A DNA stretch of 64,000 nt from Alistipes sp. (GTDB lineage: Bacteria; Bacteroidota; Bacteroidia; Bacteroidales; Rikenellaceae): NCBI GenBank assembly GCA_017624955.1, contig JAGAMA010000040.1, forward strand, positions 1 to 64,000, read 5' to 3'. The position numbers and the translations under genes were made by a program. Shown here in pieces: positions 13,463 through 22,308 of the stretch; the stretch's first letter is position 1, and the number at the start of each line of letters is the position of its first letter. The notes beneath the pieces are model-generated. The model ran no database searches, was not told where the DNA came from, and was given only the letters and a program-made list of their open reading frames with translations.

Positions 13463-14428
13463 ATGAGAACCAAACTCTTTGTTCTTGCGTTGCTTGCTGC
13501 CTTGTTTTCGGTTTCGGTGGCAACGGCACAATTCTACAACAAAAAGAAGGTCGTTATTACCGAAGTGGTCGATAAGGCGGGCGATGTGTCGGAGGGCGCC
13601 AAGGTGTTCATCCGTAGCTCTTTAACGGATGCCATTACCAATTCGGAGGGCTACACCGGCTTTTGCGATGTGAGCATCGTTTCGTTGGAGTATAATTTTG
13701 AGCGCACGGGTACGATTTCGCGCGAAACGCTGTCGGTTATCTACCAACGCTATGCCGCGCAGTATGTCCTGGTGTCCGAAATCAATGCGCTCGACCGTGA
13801 ATCGGTCTTGCTGACGGCCCGCATCATCAATACGAATACGGGCGAGATTATCAACTCGGCTACCCAGCGTGCTGTCCCCGATTTGGACTATCTGCCCGCA
13901 GCCTGCAATCAGCTGGTGGGAAAGCTGTTGCGCGAGCAGCCCGCGACGGCATCGGCCCAACAACCTGCCGCTTCGAAACGGGCAGCGGCCGCTTTCTTCT
14001 CTTCGTCCTCTTCGGTGCATGCATCTGCTCCCGCTCCTGCGGTTCGTACCTACAAAGTGGGCGACTACATCGAAATCAATGGTGTGGGCGGTGTGGTCTT
14101 TGCTGTATGGAACAATGGACAAAACGGCAAAGCGGTATCGTTGAAAGAGTGGAAGTGTGATTGGAATGAGGCCAGGCAGCGATGCAACTCGTTGGGGCAG
14201 GGATGGCATCTGCCCACGAAAAGTGAGTTGCAAGCTGTTTACAATAAAAAGAGTGCCGTCAATGCAACCCTTTCATCCATGGCGGAAGGCACTATTCGGG
14301 ACAGCCACTATTGGTCTTCGGAGGAGTACACTGCCGATGGTGCGTTGTATGTCGGTATGGGCAATGGCGACACCTACAACTACCGTAAGTTCGTCAACAC
14401 CTATGTGCGCGCTGTCTCCGCTTTTTAG
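13463..14428 (+). CDS. Secreted two-domain protein, tandem copy 2
   Basis: 321 residues, the same layout as copy 1: signal peptide (ending TATAQ), CsgG/LpoB-like domain, Ala/Ser/Pro linker and C-terminal DUF1566/lectin-like domain (GWHLPTKSELQAV, YWSSEEY, final VRAVSAF). By eye the N-terminal domain is about 85-90% identical to copy 1, whereas the last 45 residues share less than half, apart from the WSS-E and VRAVSAF anchors. That suggests duplication followed by diversification of a binding surface. It has its own promoter and a strong terminator. No reverse transcriptase or template repeat is seen nearby. Confidence 0.65.
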   Translation: MRTKLFVLALLAALFSVSVATAQFYNKKKVVITEVVDKAGDVSEGAKVFIRSSLTDAITNSEGYTGFCDVSIVSLEYNFERTGTISRETLSVIYQRYAAQYVLVSEINALDRESVLLTARIINTNTGEIINSATQRAVPDLDYLPAACNQLVGKLLREQPATASAQQPAASKRAAAAFFSSSSSVHASAPAPAVRTYKVGDYIEINGVGGVVFAVWNNGQNGKAVSLKEWKCDWNEARQRCNSLGQGWHLPTKSELQAVYNKKSAVNATLSSMAEGTIRDSHYWSSEEYTADGALYVGMGNGDTYNYRKFVNTYVRAVSAF

Positions 14429-14455
14429 TTTTAGGCTTTGAGCTTTTAGGTTTTT

Positions 14456-14489
14456 CGGCACTGCTTTTTGGCAGTGCCGATTTTTTTTT
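14456..14489 (+). terminator. Terminator of tandem copy 2
   Basis: A 9-bp stem, cggcactgc / gcagtgccg, with a short T-rich loop is followed by a run of nine T residues. Confidence 0.9.
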
Positions 14490-14500
14490 GAAGGGTCACT

Positions 14501-14631
14501 AAGGGTGATAAGGGTGATAAGGGTGATAAGGGCGATAAGGGCGATAAGGGGTTTCGCCTTGCTGCCCTTCCTGCCCTTAATAGCCCTTTGTTCCCTTTAG
14601 CTCCCTTTAGCTCTCCTTAGTCCCCTTTTCG
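14501..14631. repeat. 9-bp AAGGGYGAT array facing a complementary pyrimidine-rich array
   Basis: Five tandem 9-mers (aagggtgat three times, aagggcgat twice; 14501-14545) are followed by gccctt/cccttta-rich sequence (14555-14631) that can pair with it, making a large purine/pyrimidine hairpin. It lies between the terminator of the tandem pair and the pyrC promoter. Confidence 0.8.
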
Positions 14632-14672
14632 AAATTGTTAATTGTTGGTTGATATTTTTTCTAAAGAAAAAG

Positions 14673-14703
14673 TTGCATGGGCGACCAATTTCCATTACCT
14701 TTG
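14673..14703 (+). promoter_or_regulatory. Promoter of the pyr gene cluster
   Basis: TTG (14673-14675), 20 bp and TACCTTTG (14696-14703) match the consensus. Transcription should start near 14710, giving a leader of about 150 nt before pyrC. Confidence 0.75.
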
Positions 14704-14729
14704 TCCCCAACATAATAAAATGTAATCCC

Positions 14730-14813
14730 ATGACCCAACAGCGAGCCATATCCCCGACCCACAAGCGTGAAAAGGCGGATTGTTTCGATCAGTCAGCGGG
14801 ATTTTTGTTTTAA
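14730..14813 (+). CDS. Putative 27-residue pyr leader peptide
   Basis: An ATG frame of 27 codons (begins MTQQRAISP, ends GFLF) whose TAA at 14811-14813 touches the base of the terminator stem. The last codons are U-rich in RNA (uuuuuguuuu). A short frame ending exactly at the start of an intrinsic terminator recalls the pyrBI leader of E. coli, where a ribosome close behind a paused RNA polymerase prevents terminator folding. There is no homology evidence for the peptide itself. The case rests on position and the U-tract. Confidence 0.45.
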   Translation: MTQQRAISPTHKREKADCFDQSAGFLF

Positions 14814-14846
14814 TAGGGTAACTGTTTTCGGTTGCCCTATTTTTTT
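14813..14846 (+). terminator. Intrinsic terminator (attenuator) in the pyrC leader
   Basis: A stem, atagggtaac / gttgccctat (10 bp, one G-U type mismatch), with loop tgttttcg is followed directly by seven T residues. It ends 16 bp before the pyrC start and after the promoter, so it must be read through for the pyr genes to be expressed. Confidence 0.85.
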
Positions 14847-14862
14847 ATGCAAAACGATGCCA

Positions 14863-16134
14863 ATGAGAACGATTTTTACCCATGCAAAGCTCTATGTCGA
14901 GGGCCGTTTCGTAGAGACGACACTCGCCATCGAGGGCGATCGAATCGTGGCCATCGGTGCCGAGGCGGAGGCCGAGGATCGCGTGATTGACCTGGCGGGG
15001 CGCTGTGTCGTGCCCGGTTTGGTCGATGTGCATGTGCATCTGCGCGAGCCCGGCTTCGAGTACAAGGAGACCGTAGCCACGGGTACGGCAGCCGCAGCGC
15101 GAGGCGGTTATACGCTCGTCTGCTCGATGCCGAATCTGAAGCCCGCCCCCGATTCGATGGAGAACCTGCAGCTGCAACTCGATGCCATCGAGCGCGACGG
15201 CGTGGTGAAGGTGATCCCCTATGGCTGCATCACTAAGGGCCAGATGGGCGGCGGTGAGCAGGCCGATCTGGAGGCGATGGCTCCCCATGTGGTGGGCTTC
15301 TCGGACGACGGTCGCGGCGTGCAGCAGGATGAGGATATGCTGAAGGCAATGAAGGAGGCCCGACGCCTCGGTAAGCCGATTGTGGCCCACTGCGAGGTGA
15401 ACGAGCTGCTGAAGGGTGGTTATATTCACGACGGCGCGTATGCCAAGGCACACGGCCACCGCGGCATCTGCTCCGAGAGCGAGTGGGCGCAGGTTGAGCG
15501 CGACATCGAGCTGGTGCGCGAGACGGGATGCCAATACCACGTCTGCCACGTTTCGACCAAGGAGAGTGTCGAGCTGGTGCGCAAAGCGAAGGCCGAGGGC
15601 CTCCGCGTGAGCTGCGAGACGGGGCCGCACTACCTCATCTTTACCGATCAGGATTTGCAGGAGGAGGGCCGTTGGAAGATGAATCCCCCGATTCGTTCGG
15701 CGGAGGATCGCGCGGCGCTCATTGCCGGTATCCAGGATGGCACGATCGAGGTCTTGGCCACGGATCATGCTCCCCACTCGGCCGAGGAGAAGGGCCGGGG
15801 ACTGGAGAAGAGCGCGATGGGTATCGTCGGCTTGGAGTGCGCCTTCGGTGTGCTCTACACCCACCTGGTCGAGAAGGGGGTGATCACGCTCGAAAAGCTG
15901 ATCGACCTGATGAGTACCAACCCGCGCAAACTCTTCGGCTTCGGTGGCGGAATCGCCGTGGGCGAACGAGCCGACCTGACGGTGCTCGACCTTGAAACTC
16001 CCTACACGATCGACCCCGAGAGCTTCCTCTCGAAGGGCAAGGCAACGCCCTTTGCCGGCATGGAGGTACGCGGTAAGGCGATCCAGACCTGGGTGGATGG
16101 CAAAGCGGTTTATGACGAAACAACGAAACACTAA
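14863..16134 (+). CDS. pyrC: Dihydroorotase
   Basis: 423 residues, amidohydrolase family. It converts carbamoyl-aspartate to dihydroorotate. The DVHVHLREPG motif supplies two zinc-ligand His, and GGYTLVCSMPN, a second-shell His/Cys region (YHVCHVSTKES) and ATDHAPHS (catalytic Asp) are all present. I chose MRTIFTHA at 14863; 14857 (MPMRT) is equally possible. Longer upstream extensions would run through the attenuator hairpin and lack family similarity. It is the first gene of the pyr cluster and ends 9 bp before carA. Confidence 0.93.
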   Translation: MRTIFTHAKLYVEGRFVETTLAIEGDRIVAIGAEAEAEDRVIDLAGRCVVPGLVDVHVHLREPGFEYKETVATGTAAAARGGYTLVCSMPNLKPAPDSMENLQLQLDAIERDGVVKVIPYGCITKGQMGGGEQADLEAMAPHVVGFSDDGRGVQQDEDMLKAMKEARRLGKPIVAHCEVNELLKGGYIHDGAYAKAHGHRGICSESEWAQVERDIELVRETGCQYHVCHVSTKESVELVRKAKAEGLRVSCETGPHYLIFTDQDLQEEGRWKMNPPIRSAEDRAALIAGIQDGTIEVLATDHAPHSAEEKGRGLEKSAMGIVGLECAFGVLYTHLVEKGVITLEKLIDLMSTNPRKLFGFGGGIAVGERADLTVLDLETPYTIDPESFLSKGKATPFAGMEVRGKAIQTWVDGKAVYDETTKH

Positions 16135-16143
16135 ATAACAACG

Positions 16144-17223
16144 ATGAAAGCATTTACGAAGAAACTTGTCTTGGAGAACGGCCGCGAGTTCTACGGCTAC
16201 GGCTTCGGTGCCGACCGCGAGGTGGTTCTTGAGATTGTCTTCAACACGGCGGTCGTGGGGTATCAGGAGATTATGTCCGACCCTTCGTACACGGGCCAGC
16301 TGGTGGTGATGACTTATCCTTTGATCGGCAACTACGGTATGGCCGATGACGACTACGAAACGAAGAATCCGACGATGGGCGCAATGGCTGTGCGCGAGTA
16401 CAACGACTCGCCCTCGAACTTCCGCTACACCCGTACGCTGAACGAGGTGCTGGAGGAGTCGAACATCCCCGCCATCTGGGGCCTCGATACCCGCGCCTTG
16501 ACGCGCGTGATTCGTGACGAGGGTACGCAGAAGGTGATCCTGACGGATGCCTCGACCCCGAAGGAGGAGGCACTGAAGCGCCTGCAGGAGACCGAGCTGG
16601 AGCAGAATCCCGTGGCGCGTGTGAGCTGCAAGAAGCGCTGGATGTCGCGCGTGCCGAACCACACCTACGATGTGGTGGCCGTGGATTGCGGTATCAAGAA
16701 CAGCCTGGTACACCAGCTCAATGCCGTGGGTTGCAACGTGACGGTGCTGCCCTATGATTCGACCGTCGAGGAGGTGATGGCCTTCCGCCCGGATGGTGTG
16801 CTGATCTCGAACGGCCCGGGTAATCCGGAGGAGGTAAAGCCCGTCATCGAGCTGATTCGTCAGCTGCGTGGTCGTCTGCCGATCTTCGGTGTGGGGCTGG
16901 GTCAGCAGCTCATCGCCCTGGCTTACGGCGGTAAGGTCGAGAAGATGAAGTTCGGCCACCGCGGCTGCAACCACCCGATCAAGAACCTCGCCACGGGGCT
17001 GCTGGAGGTAGCTTCGCAGAACCACGGCTATATTGTTTCGCCCGATCTGCCGGGTGTCGTGACGGTGACCCATACGAACCTGCTCGACCAGACGATCGAG
17101 GGCCTGGAGTGCAAGATTGACCGCGTATTTGCCGTGCAGTTCGACCCCGCAAGTGCCGAGGCCGAGTGCCACGATGTATTCAAGAAGTTTGTTAATTTAA
17201 TGGAGGAGGGAAGAGATGCCTAA
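16144..17223 (+). CDS. carA: Carbamoyl-phosphate synthase small subunit with a dead glutaminase site
   Basis: 359 residues, about the usual length. The N-terminal CarA domain (about 1-150) is intact and the class I amidotransferase domain (about 170-355) is recognisable. However, the glutaminase triad is lost. The nucleophile motif GxCxGHQ reads FGVGLGQQ, with Gly at residue 251 instead of Cys. The C-terminal HPE motif reads VQFDPAS, with Asp334 for His and Ala336 for Glu. I checked these codons in the DNA (ggg, gac, gca). Neighbouring motifs such as [10 protein letters not shown] are kept. The protein may still assemble with CarB (8-bp gene overlap) but cannot hydrolyse glutamine by the known mechanism, as in the animal ammonia-dependent enzyme CPS I. 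An intact second CarA elsewhere in the genome is possible. Confidence 0.9.
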   Translation: MKAFTKKLVLENGREFYGYGFGADREVVLEIVFNTAVVGYQEIMSDPSYTGQLVVMTYPLIGNYGMADDDYETKNPTMGAMAVREYNDSPSNFRYTRTLNEVLEESNIPAIWGLDTRALTRVIRDEGTQKVILTDASTPKEEALKRLQETELEQNPVARVSCKKRWMSRVPNHTYDVVAVDCGIKNSLVHQLNAVGCNVTVLPYDSTVEEVMAFRPDGVLISNGPGNPEEVKPVIELIRQLRGRLPIFGVGLGQQLIALAYGGKVEKMKFGHRGCNHPIKNLATGLLEVASQNHGYIVSPDLPGVVTVTHTNLLDQTIEGLECKIDRVFAVQFDPASAEAECHDVFKKFVNLMEEGRDA

Positions 17224-20200
17224 AAGAGAAGATATCAAGAAAGTAATGGTCATCGGCTCGGGCCCGATTGTGATTGGTCAGGCTGCCGAGTTTGACTATG
17301 CCGGTACGCAGGCCTGCCTGGCGTTGCGCGAGGAGGGTTACGAGGTGATCCTCGTGAACTCGAACCCGGCAACCATCATGACCGATACGAACATCGCCGA
17401 TAAGGTCTACATGGAGCCTTTGACGCTGGAGTATGTGGCCAAGATTATCCGCTACGAGCGTCCCGATGCCATCGTGCCGGGTCTGGGTGGTCAGACGGGT
17501 CTGAACCTGGCCGTGCAGCTGGCCAAGAAGGGTATCCTGGAGGAGTGCCAGGTCGAGATTCTGGGTACGAGCTTCTCGTCGATCGAGCGTGCCGAGGACC
17601 GCGAGTTGTTCAAGGACCTCTGCGAGCAGCTCGGCGAGCCGGTGCTGCCGTCGGATGTCGCTTCGACCATTGACGAGGGTGCCGCCATCGCTGCCAAGAT
17701 CGGCTATCCCGTTGTGCTTCGTCCCGCCTTTACGCTCGGTGGTACGGGTGGCGGTTTCGTGGATAACGAGCAGGAGCTGCGCGAGATGATGCGCAACGCC
17801 CTGTTCCTCTCGCCCGTGCACCAGGTGCTGATCGAGAAATCGATCAAGGGTTACAAGGAGATCGAGTTTGAGGTGATGCGCGACTCGAACGATACGGCTA
17901 TCGCCATCTGCTCGATGGAGAACATCGACCCCGTAGGTATCCACACGGGCGACTCGATGGTAGTAGCTCCGGCGCAGACCCTCACGGCCAAGGAGTTCCA
18001 GATGCTGCGCGGTTCGGCCCTGAAGATCATCCGCGAACTGAAGATCGAAGGCGGTTGCAACGTGCAGTTTGCCCTCGACCCCCTCTCGTTCCAGTACTAC
18101 CTGATCGAGGTGAATCCCCGCGTGTCGCGTTCGTCGGCCCTCGCTTCGAAGGCTTCGGGCTTCCCGATTGCCCGCGTGAGCGCCAAGATCGCCGTAGGTC
18201 TTACGCTCGATGAGATCAGCATCGCTACGACCCCCGCATCGTTCGAGCCGACGATCGATTACGTTGTGACGAAGGTAGCCCGCTTCCCCTTCGATAAGTT
18301 CTCCGATGCTTCGAACAAGCTCGGTACGCAGATGAAGGCCACGGGTGAGGTGATGGCAATCGGCCGCACGATGGAGGAGTCGCTCTTGAAGGCGGTGCGT
18401 TCGCTCGAGACGGGTGTTTGCCACATCTACCACAAGAAATTTGACGGCTGGTCGAATGACGAGCTGCTTACCTATATTAAAGATGGTACGGATGATCGTC
18501 TCTATGCCATCGCCCAGCTCATCCGCAACAAGGTGGATCTGATGATGATCTACAACAACACGAAGATCGACATGTTCTTCCTCGAGAAGTTTAAGAACAT
18601 CGTCGAGTTCGAGCAGGTGGTACGCAACAATGTGGGCGATATCGAGACACTGAAGGATGCCAAGAAGATGGGCTTTGGCGATAAGTTCATCGGCCAGCTC
18701 TGGGGTAAGAGTGAGCACGATATGTACCTCATGCGCAAGGAGCACGGCATCTTCCCCGTCTACAAGATGATCGACACCTGCGGTGGCGAGTTCTCGGCCT
18801 ATGTGCCCTACTTCTACTCGTCGTATGAGGAGGAGAACGAGTCGATCGTGAGCGACAAGGAGAAGATCGTGGTACTCGGTTCGGGCCCGATCCGTATCGG
18901 TCAGGGTGTCGAGTTCGACTATTCGACCGTACACGCCATCTGGTCGATTCGTGATGCAGGCTACGAGGCCATCATCATCAACAACAACCCCGAGACCGTT
19001 TCGACCGACTACACGACCAGCGACAAGCTCTACTTCGAGCCCCTCACGGTGGAGGATGTGATGAACGTCATCAACCTCGAGAATCCGAAGGCGATCGTCG
19101 TTTCGCTCGGTGGTCAGACGGCCATCAACCTGGCCGAGCCGCTGGCCGAGCTGGGTGTGCCCATCATCGGAACGGATACGGAGGCCATCCGCAACGCCGA
19201 GGACCGCGGTTGCTTCGAGAAGATCATGGAGGAGCTCGGCATCCCGCAGCCCGAGGCGGAGGCTGTGACCGATATCGAGGCCGGTGTAGCTGCTGCTGCC
19301 CGCATCGGTTATCCGGTACTGGTGCGTCCGAGCTATGTGCTGGGTGGTCGCGCCATGCAGATCGTATCGAACGAGGAGCGCCTGCGCCACTACCTGCAGA
19401 CGGCCGTAGAGGTGAATGTCGATTCGCCCGTCCTGGTAGACCGCTACATCATGGGTAAGGAGCTGGAGGTAGATACTATCTGCGACGGCAAGGATGTCTT
19501 CATCCCCGGCATCATGGAGCATATCGAGCGCACGGGTATCCACTCGGGTGACTCGATCAGCGTCTATCCTACGTTCAGCGTTTCGCAGGCCGTGCGCGAT
19601 AAGATCATCGACTACACCGTCAAGCTCGGTCTGCGCATCGGTATCGTGGGTCTGTACAACATCCAGTTCATCGTCGATGAGGCCGGTGAGGTCTATGTGA
19701 TCGAGGTGAACCCCCGTTCGTCGCGTACCGTGCCCTTCCTCTCGAAATCGACCGGTGTGCCGATGGCGCACATCGCTACGCAGGTTATCCTCGGTCGTTC
19801 GCTCAAGGAGCAGGGCATCGAGTCGGTCTATGGCGAGGATAAGGGTCGCTGGTATGTGAAGGCTCCCGCCTTCTCGTTCGCCAAGATCCGCGGTATGGAT
19901 TCCTACCTCTCGCCCGAGATGAAATCGACCGGTGAGGCGATCGGCTACGACGATAAGCTCACGCGCGCCCTCTATAAGGCACTGCAGGCTACGGGCATGA
20001 ACGTATCGAACTACGGTACGATTCTCGTCTCGATTGCCGATGCCGACAAGCCGTTGGCGCTGCCCCTGATCAAGCGTTTCTACGACCTCGGCTTCAACAT
20101 CGAGGCTACGGCCGGTACGGCGGACTACCTCCGCAAGCACGGTGTGCGTACCCGTACGCGCCGCAAGCTCAACGAGGGCTCGTCCGAGATCATCGACTCG

Positions 20201-20398
20201 TTGCGCCAGGGTCACGTCAGCTATGTGATCAACACGATCGACGTGAACCAGCACAACACCCGTCTGGATGGTTACGAGATTCGTCGCACCGCCGTCGAGA
20301 ACAACGTAACGGTCTTCACCGCCCTCGAGACGGTACGCGTACTGCTCGATGTGTTGGAGGAGATTACATTGCGTGTATCGACCATCGACGCGAAGTAA
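17216..20398 (+). CDS. carB: Carbamoyl-phosphate synthase large subunit
   Basis: 1060 residues. Two homologous ATP-grasp halves phosphorylate bicarbonate and carbamate, followed by oligomerisation and MGS-like allosteric domains. The first half starts [21 protein letters not shown] and the second [18 protein letters not shown], the classic paired signatures. [20 protein letters not shown] and [10 protein letters not shown] motifs mark the ATP-grasp cores, and the last 130 residues form the regulatory domain. It overlaps carA by 8 bp. With its partner lacking glutaminase residues, free ammonia is the likely nitrogen donor. A palindromic repeat begins right after the stop. Confidence 0.95.
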   Translation: MPKREDIKKVMVIGSGPIVIGQAAEFDYAGTQACLALREEGYEVILVNSNPATIMTDTNIADKVYMEPLTLEYVAKIIRYERPDAIVPGLGGQTGLNLAVQLAKKGILEECQVEILGTSFSSIERAEDRELFKDLCEQLGEPVLPSDVASTIDEGAAIAAKIGYPVVLRPAFTLGGTGGGFVDNEQELREMMRNALFLSPVHQVLIEKSIKGYKEIEFEVMRDSNDTAIAICSMENIDPVGIHTGDSMVVAPAQTLTAKEFQMLRGSALKIIRELKIEGGCNVQFALDPLSFQYYLIEVNPRVSRSSALASKASGFPIARVSAKIAVGLTLDEISIATTPASFEPTIDYVVTKVARFPFDKFSDASNKLGTQMKATGEVMAIGRTMEESLLKAVRSLETGVCHIYHKKFDGWSNDELLTYIKDGTDDRLYAIAQLIRNKVDLMMIYNNTKIDMFFLEKFKNIVEFEQVVRNNVGDIETLKDAKKMGFGDKFIGQLWGKSEHDMYLMRKEHGIFPVYKMIDTCGGEFSAYVPYFYSSYEEENESIVSDKEKIVVLGSGPIRIGQGVEFDYSTVHAIWSIRDAGYEAIIINNNPETVSTDYTTSDKLYFEPLTVEDVMNVINLENPKAIVVSLGGQTAINLAEPLAELGVPIIGTDTEAIRNAEDRGCFEKIMEELGIPQPEAEAVTDIEAGVAAAARIGYPVLVRPSYVLGGRAMQIVSNEERLRHYLQTAVEVNVDSPVLVDRYIMGKELEVDTICDGKDVFIPGIMEHIERTGIHSGDSISVYPTFSVSQAVRDKIIDYTVKLGLRIGIVGLYNIQFIVDEAGEVYVIEVNPRSSRTVPFLSKSTGVPMAHIATQVILGRSLKEQGIESVYGEDKGRWYVKAPAFSFAKIRGMDSYLSPEMKSTGEAIGYDDKLTRALYKALQATGMNVSNYGTILVSIADADKPLALPLIKRFYDLGFNIEATAGTADYLRKHGVRTRTRRKLNEGSSEIIDSLRQGHVSYVINTIDVNQHNTRLDGYEIRRTAVENNVTVFTALETVRVLLDVLEEITLRVSTIDAK

Positions 20399-20520
20399 TT
20401 TCGATTTTATAGGGCATATTTTGCACCTTCTTGTCCGTCTTGAATGGGCAGTACGCTCAAGTACAGCCCATCCAAGACGAACTTCGGTCGGCGCAAAATC
20501 TGCTCCTCTAAAATCAAAAT
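20399..20520. repeat. Palindromic stop-codon element, copy A
   Basis: An imperfect hairpin of about 122 bp starting at the base after the carB TAA. Left arm tttcgattttatagggc pairs with right arm ctgctcctctaaaatcaaa, inner stems are attttgc/gcaaaat and cgtcttg-atgggc/gcccat-caagacg, and the apex is gtac-gctcaa-gtac. Other copies lie at 23955, 24085, 45920 and 56858. Confidence 0.9.
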
Positions 20521-20537
20521 CCGGGGTGGGGAGGCTT

Positions 20538-20606
20538 GAGTAACCTTTAGCAGCCTTTAGCAGCCTTTAGTAACCTTTAGGAGCCTTTAGCAACCTTTAG
20601 CAACCA
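20538..20606 (+). repeat. CCTTTAG array upstream of pyrK
   Basis: Seven near-tandem 10-bp units of the form RRCCTTTAGN, all in the same orientation, end about 38 bp before the pyrK start. Similar arrays precede pyrB, fbp and the SOD gene. No promoter box is seen between this array and pyrK. Confidence 0.85.
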
Positions 20607-20643
20607 TTCCCGCCTTTTTGCCTTTAATGCCTTTTAAGCAACC

Positions 20644-21384
20644 ATGTACAAAAACGCTATCTATACAATCCTGCGTAACGAGCCGCTCACGCCGCTTGTT
20701 TGGCGGATGGTGTTGGAGGGTGATACCGAGTGGATTACCCGTCCGGGCCAATTCGTCAATATCGCCCTCGAGGGGAAATTCCTGCGCCGCCCGATCTCCG
20801 TATCGGACTACGACGAGCATACGATCACGCTGATCTACAAAGTAGTAGGCGAGGGTACGAAGCAGATGAGCGGGATGCAGGCGGGCGAGAAGCTCGACCT
20901 CTTGACCGGTCTTGGTAACGGTTTCGACACCGCGAAGGCCACGGAGCGCAACCTCCTGGTTGGCGGTGGGGTGGGTGTTCCGCCCCTCTACAACCTGGCC
21001 AAGAAGCTCCTTGCCGAGGGTCGTCAGGTGACCGTGATTCTCGGTTTTAACACCGCCTCGGAACTCTTCTACGAGGAGGAGTTTAAGGCCCTTGGTTGCG
21101 AGGTGGTTGTAACGACGGTCGATGGCTCGAAAGGTGTCAAAGGCTTTGTGACGACCGCCATCGAGGAGCTGAAGATCGACTTCGGCTACTTCTTCTCGTG
21201 CGGTCCGCTGCCGATGCTCAAAGCGCTCTACGACCACACCGAGTGCGAGGGCCAGCTCTCGTTCGAGGAGCGTATGGGTTGCGGCTTTGGTGCCTGCATG
21301 GGTTGCTCGTGCAAGACCAAGTATGGCAATAAGCGCATTTGTAAAGAGGGTCCCGTTCTGTTAAAAGAGGAGGTAATATGGTAA
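20644..21384 (+). CDS. pyrK: Dihydroorotate dehydrogenase electron transfer subunit
   Basis: 246 residues. The protein carries an FAD domain (RRPISVSD, about residues 48-55), an NAD-binding part (LLVGGGVGVPPLYNLAK) and a C-terminal [2Fe-2S] cluster motif with four Cys (CGFGACMGCSCKTK, then RICKEGPV). It passes electrons from the PyrD FMN to NAD+. It overlaps pyrD by 7 bp, as expected for a heterotetramer. The start is the first ATG after the CCTTTAG array. Confidence 0.93.
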   Translation: MYKNAIYTILRNEPLTPLVWRMVLEGDTEWITRPGQFVNIALEGKFLRRPISVSDYDEHTITLIYKVVGEGTKQMSGMQAGEKLDLLTGLGNGFDTAKATERNLLVGGGVGVPPLYNLAKKLLAEGRQVTVILGFNTASELFYEEEFKALGCEVVVTTVDGSKGVKGFVTTAIEELKIDFGYFFSCGPLPMLKALYDHTECEGQLSFEERMGCGFGACMGCSCKTKYGNKRICKEGPVLLKEEVIW

Positions 21385-22292
21385 GAGATACATCCGTAGT
21401 TTTGAGCGGGTTGAAACTGGATAATCCCGTGATCCCCGCCAGTGGCACCTTTGGCTTCGGCAACGAGTTCAAAGATTTCTACGACATCAACATCCTCGGT
21501 TCGTTCTCCTTCAAGGGTACGACCAAGGAGCCGCGCTTCGGTAACCCCACGCCCCGCATCGCGGAGTGCGAGTCGGGTATGATCAATGCCGTGGGTCTGC
21601 AGAATCCGGGCATCGAGCATGTCATCGAGCATGAGCTGCCGCTCCTGAAGACCTACTTCCATAAACCCGTGATTGCCAATATTTCGGGTTTCTCGATCGA
21701 GGAGTACGCCTACTGCTGCGAGAAGATCGACAAGGAGGAGCAGGTGAGCATCATCGAGGTCAATGTTTCGTGCCCCAATGTGCGCCACGGCGGTATGTCG
21801 TTCGGCACATCGCCCGAGGCAGCTGCTGAGGTGACCCGTGCCGTGAAGGCCGTGACGACGAAGCCCGTCTACATCAAACTCTCGCCCAACGTGACCGATA
21901 TCGTCTCGATTGCCAAGGCGTGCGAGGAGGCGGGTGCCGATGGCCTTTGCCTGATCAATACGCTGCTCGGCATGCGCATCGATACGATGCGTCGCAAACC
22001 CGTCATTGCCAATACGATGGGCGGTTTCTCGGGCGCTGCGATCTTCCCGCTGGCCGTCAGAATGGTCTATCAGGTGGCCAAAGCCTGCTCGATTCCCGTC
22101 ATGGGTTGTGGCGGTGTGCAGTCGGCCTCGAACGTGATCGAGATGATGATGGCCGGAGCGACGGCCGTGCAGGTCGGAGCGGCCAACCTCATCGATCCCT
22201 ACGCCTCGAAGAAGATCGTCGAGGGGTTGCCTGCGGAGATGGAGCGCCTTGGTATCGAGCGTCTGACGGATATTATCGGAATTGTGAAATAA
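21378..22292 (+). CDS. pyrD: Dihydroorotate dehydrogenase B (NAD+), catalytic subunit
   Basis: 304 residues, class 1B enzyme oxidising dihydroorotate to orotate with FMN in the cytosol. Visible motifs are [13 protein letters not shown] near the N-terminus, NAVGLQNPG, the NVSCPN motif with the catalytic Cys (SCPNVRHGG), KLSPNVTDI, and the phosphate-binding GCGGVQSA and [11 protein letters not shown] near the end. It overlaps pyrK and precedes pyrF by 16 bp. Confidence 0.95.
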   Translation: MVRDTSVVLSGLKLDNPVIPASGTFGFGNEFKDFYDINILGSFSFKGTTKEPRFGNPTPRIAECESGMINAVGLQNPGIEHVIEHELPLLKTYFHKPVIANISGFSIEEYAYCCEKIDKEEQVSIIEVNVSCPNVRHGGMSFGTSPEAAAEVTRAVKAVTTKPVYIKLSPNVTDIVSIAKACEEAGADGLCLINTLLGMRIDTMRRKPVIANTMGGFSGAAIFPLAVRMVYQVAKACSIPVMGCGGVQSASNVIEMMMAGATAVQVGAANLIDPYASKKIVEGLPAEMERLGIERLTDIIGIVK

Positions 22293-22308
22293 AGAAATAC
22301 GGAAAACT

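Noticed and set aside
12800..14428. Diversity-generating retroelement acting on the tandem lectin-like domains
   Set aside because: No reverse transcriptase, no template repeat in the window, and the differences are not restricted to adenine positions.
14720..14862. PyrR-type binding site in the pyr leader
   Set aside because: I see no PyrR anti-antiterminator consensus and no pyrR gene nearby. The short ORF with U-tract fits better.
14845..20254. Very long open frames antisense to pyrC, carA and carB (775 and 1020 codons)
   Set aside because: They lie opposite genes with strong family matches. The gene-strand codon bias avoids the triplets that would be stops on the other strand. The predicted peptides are His/Arg/Leu-rich with no domain.
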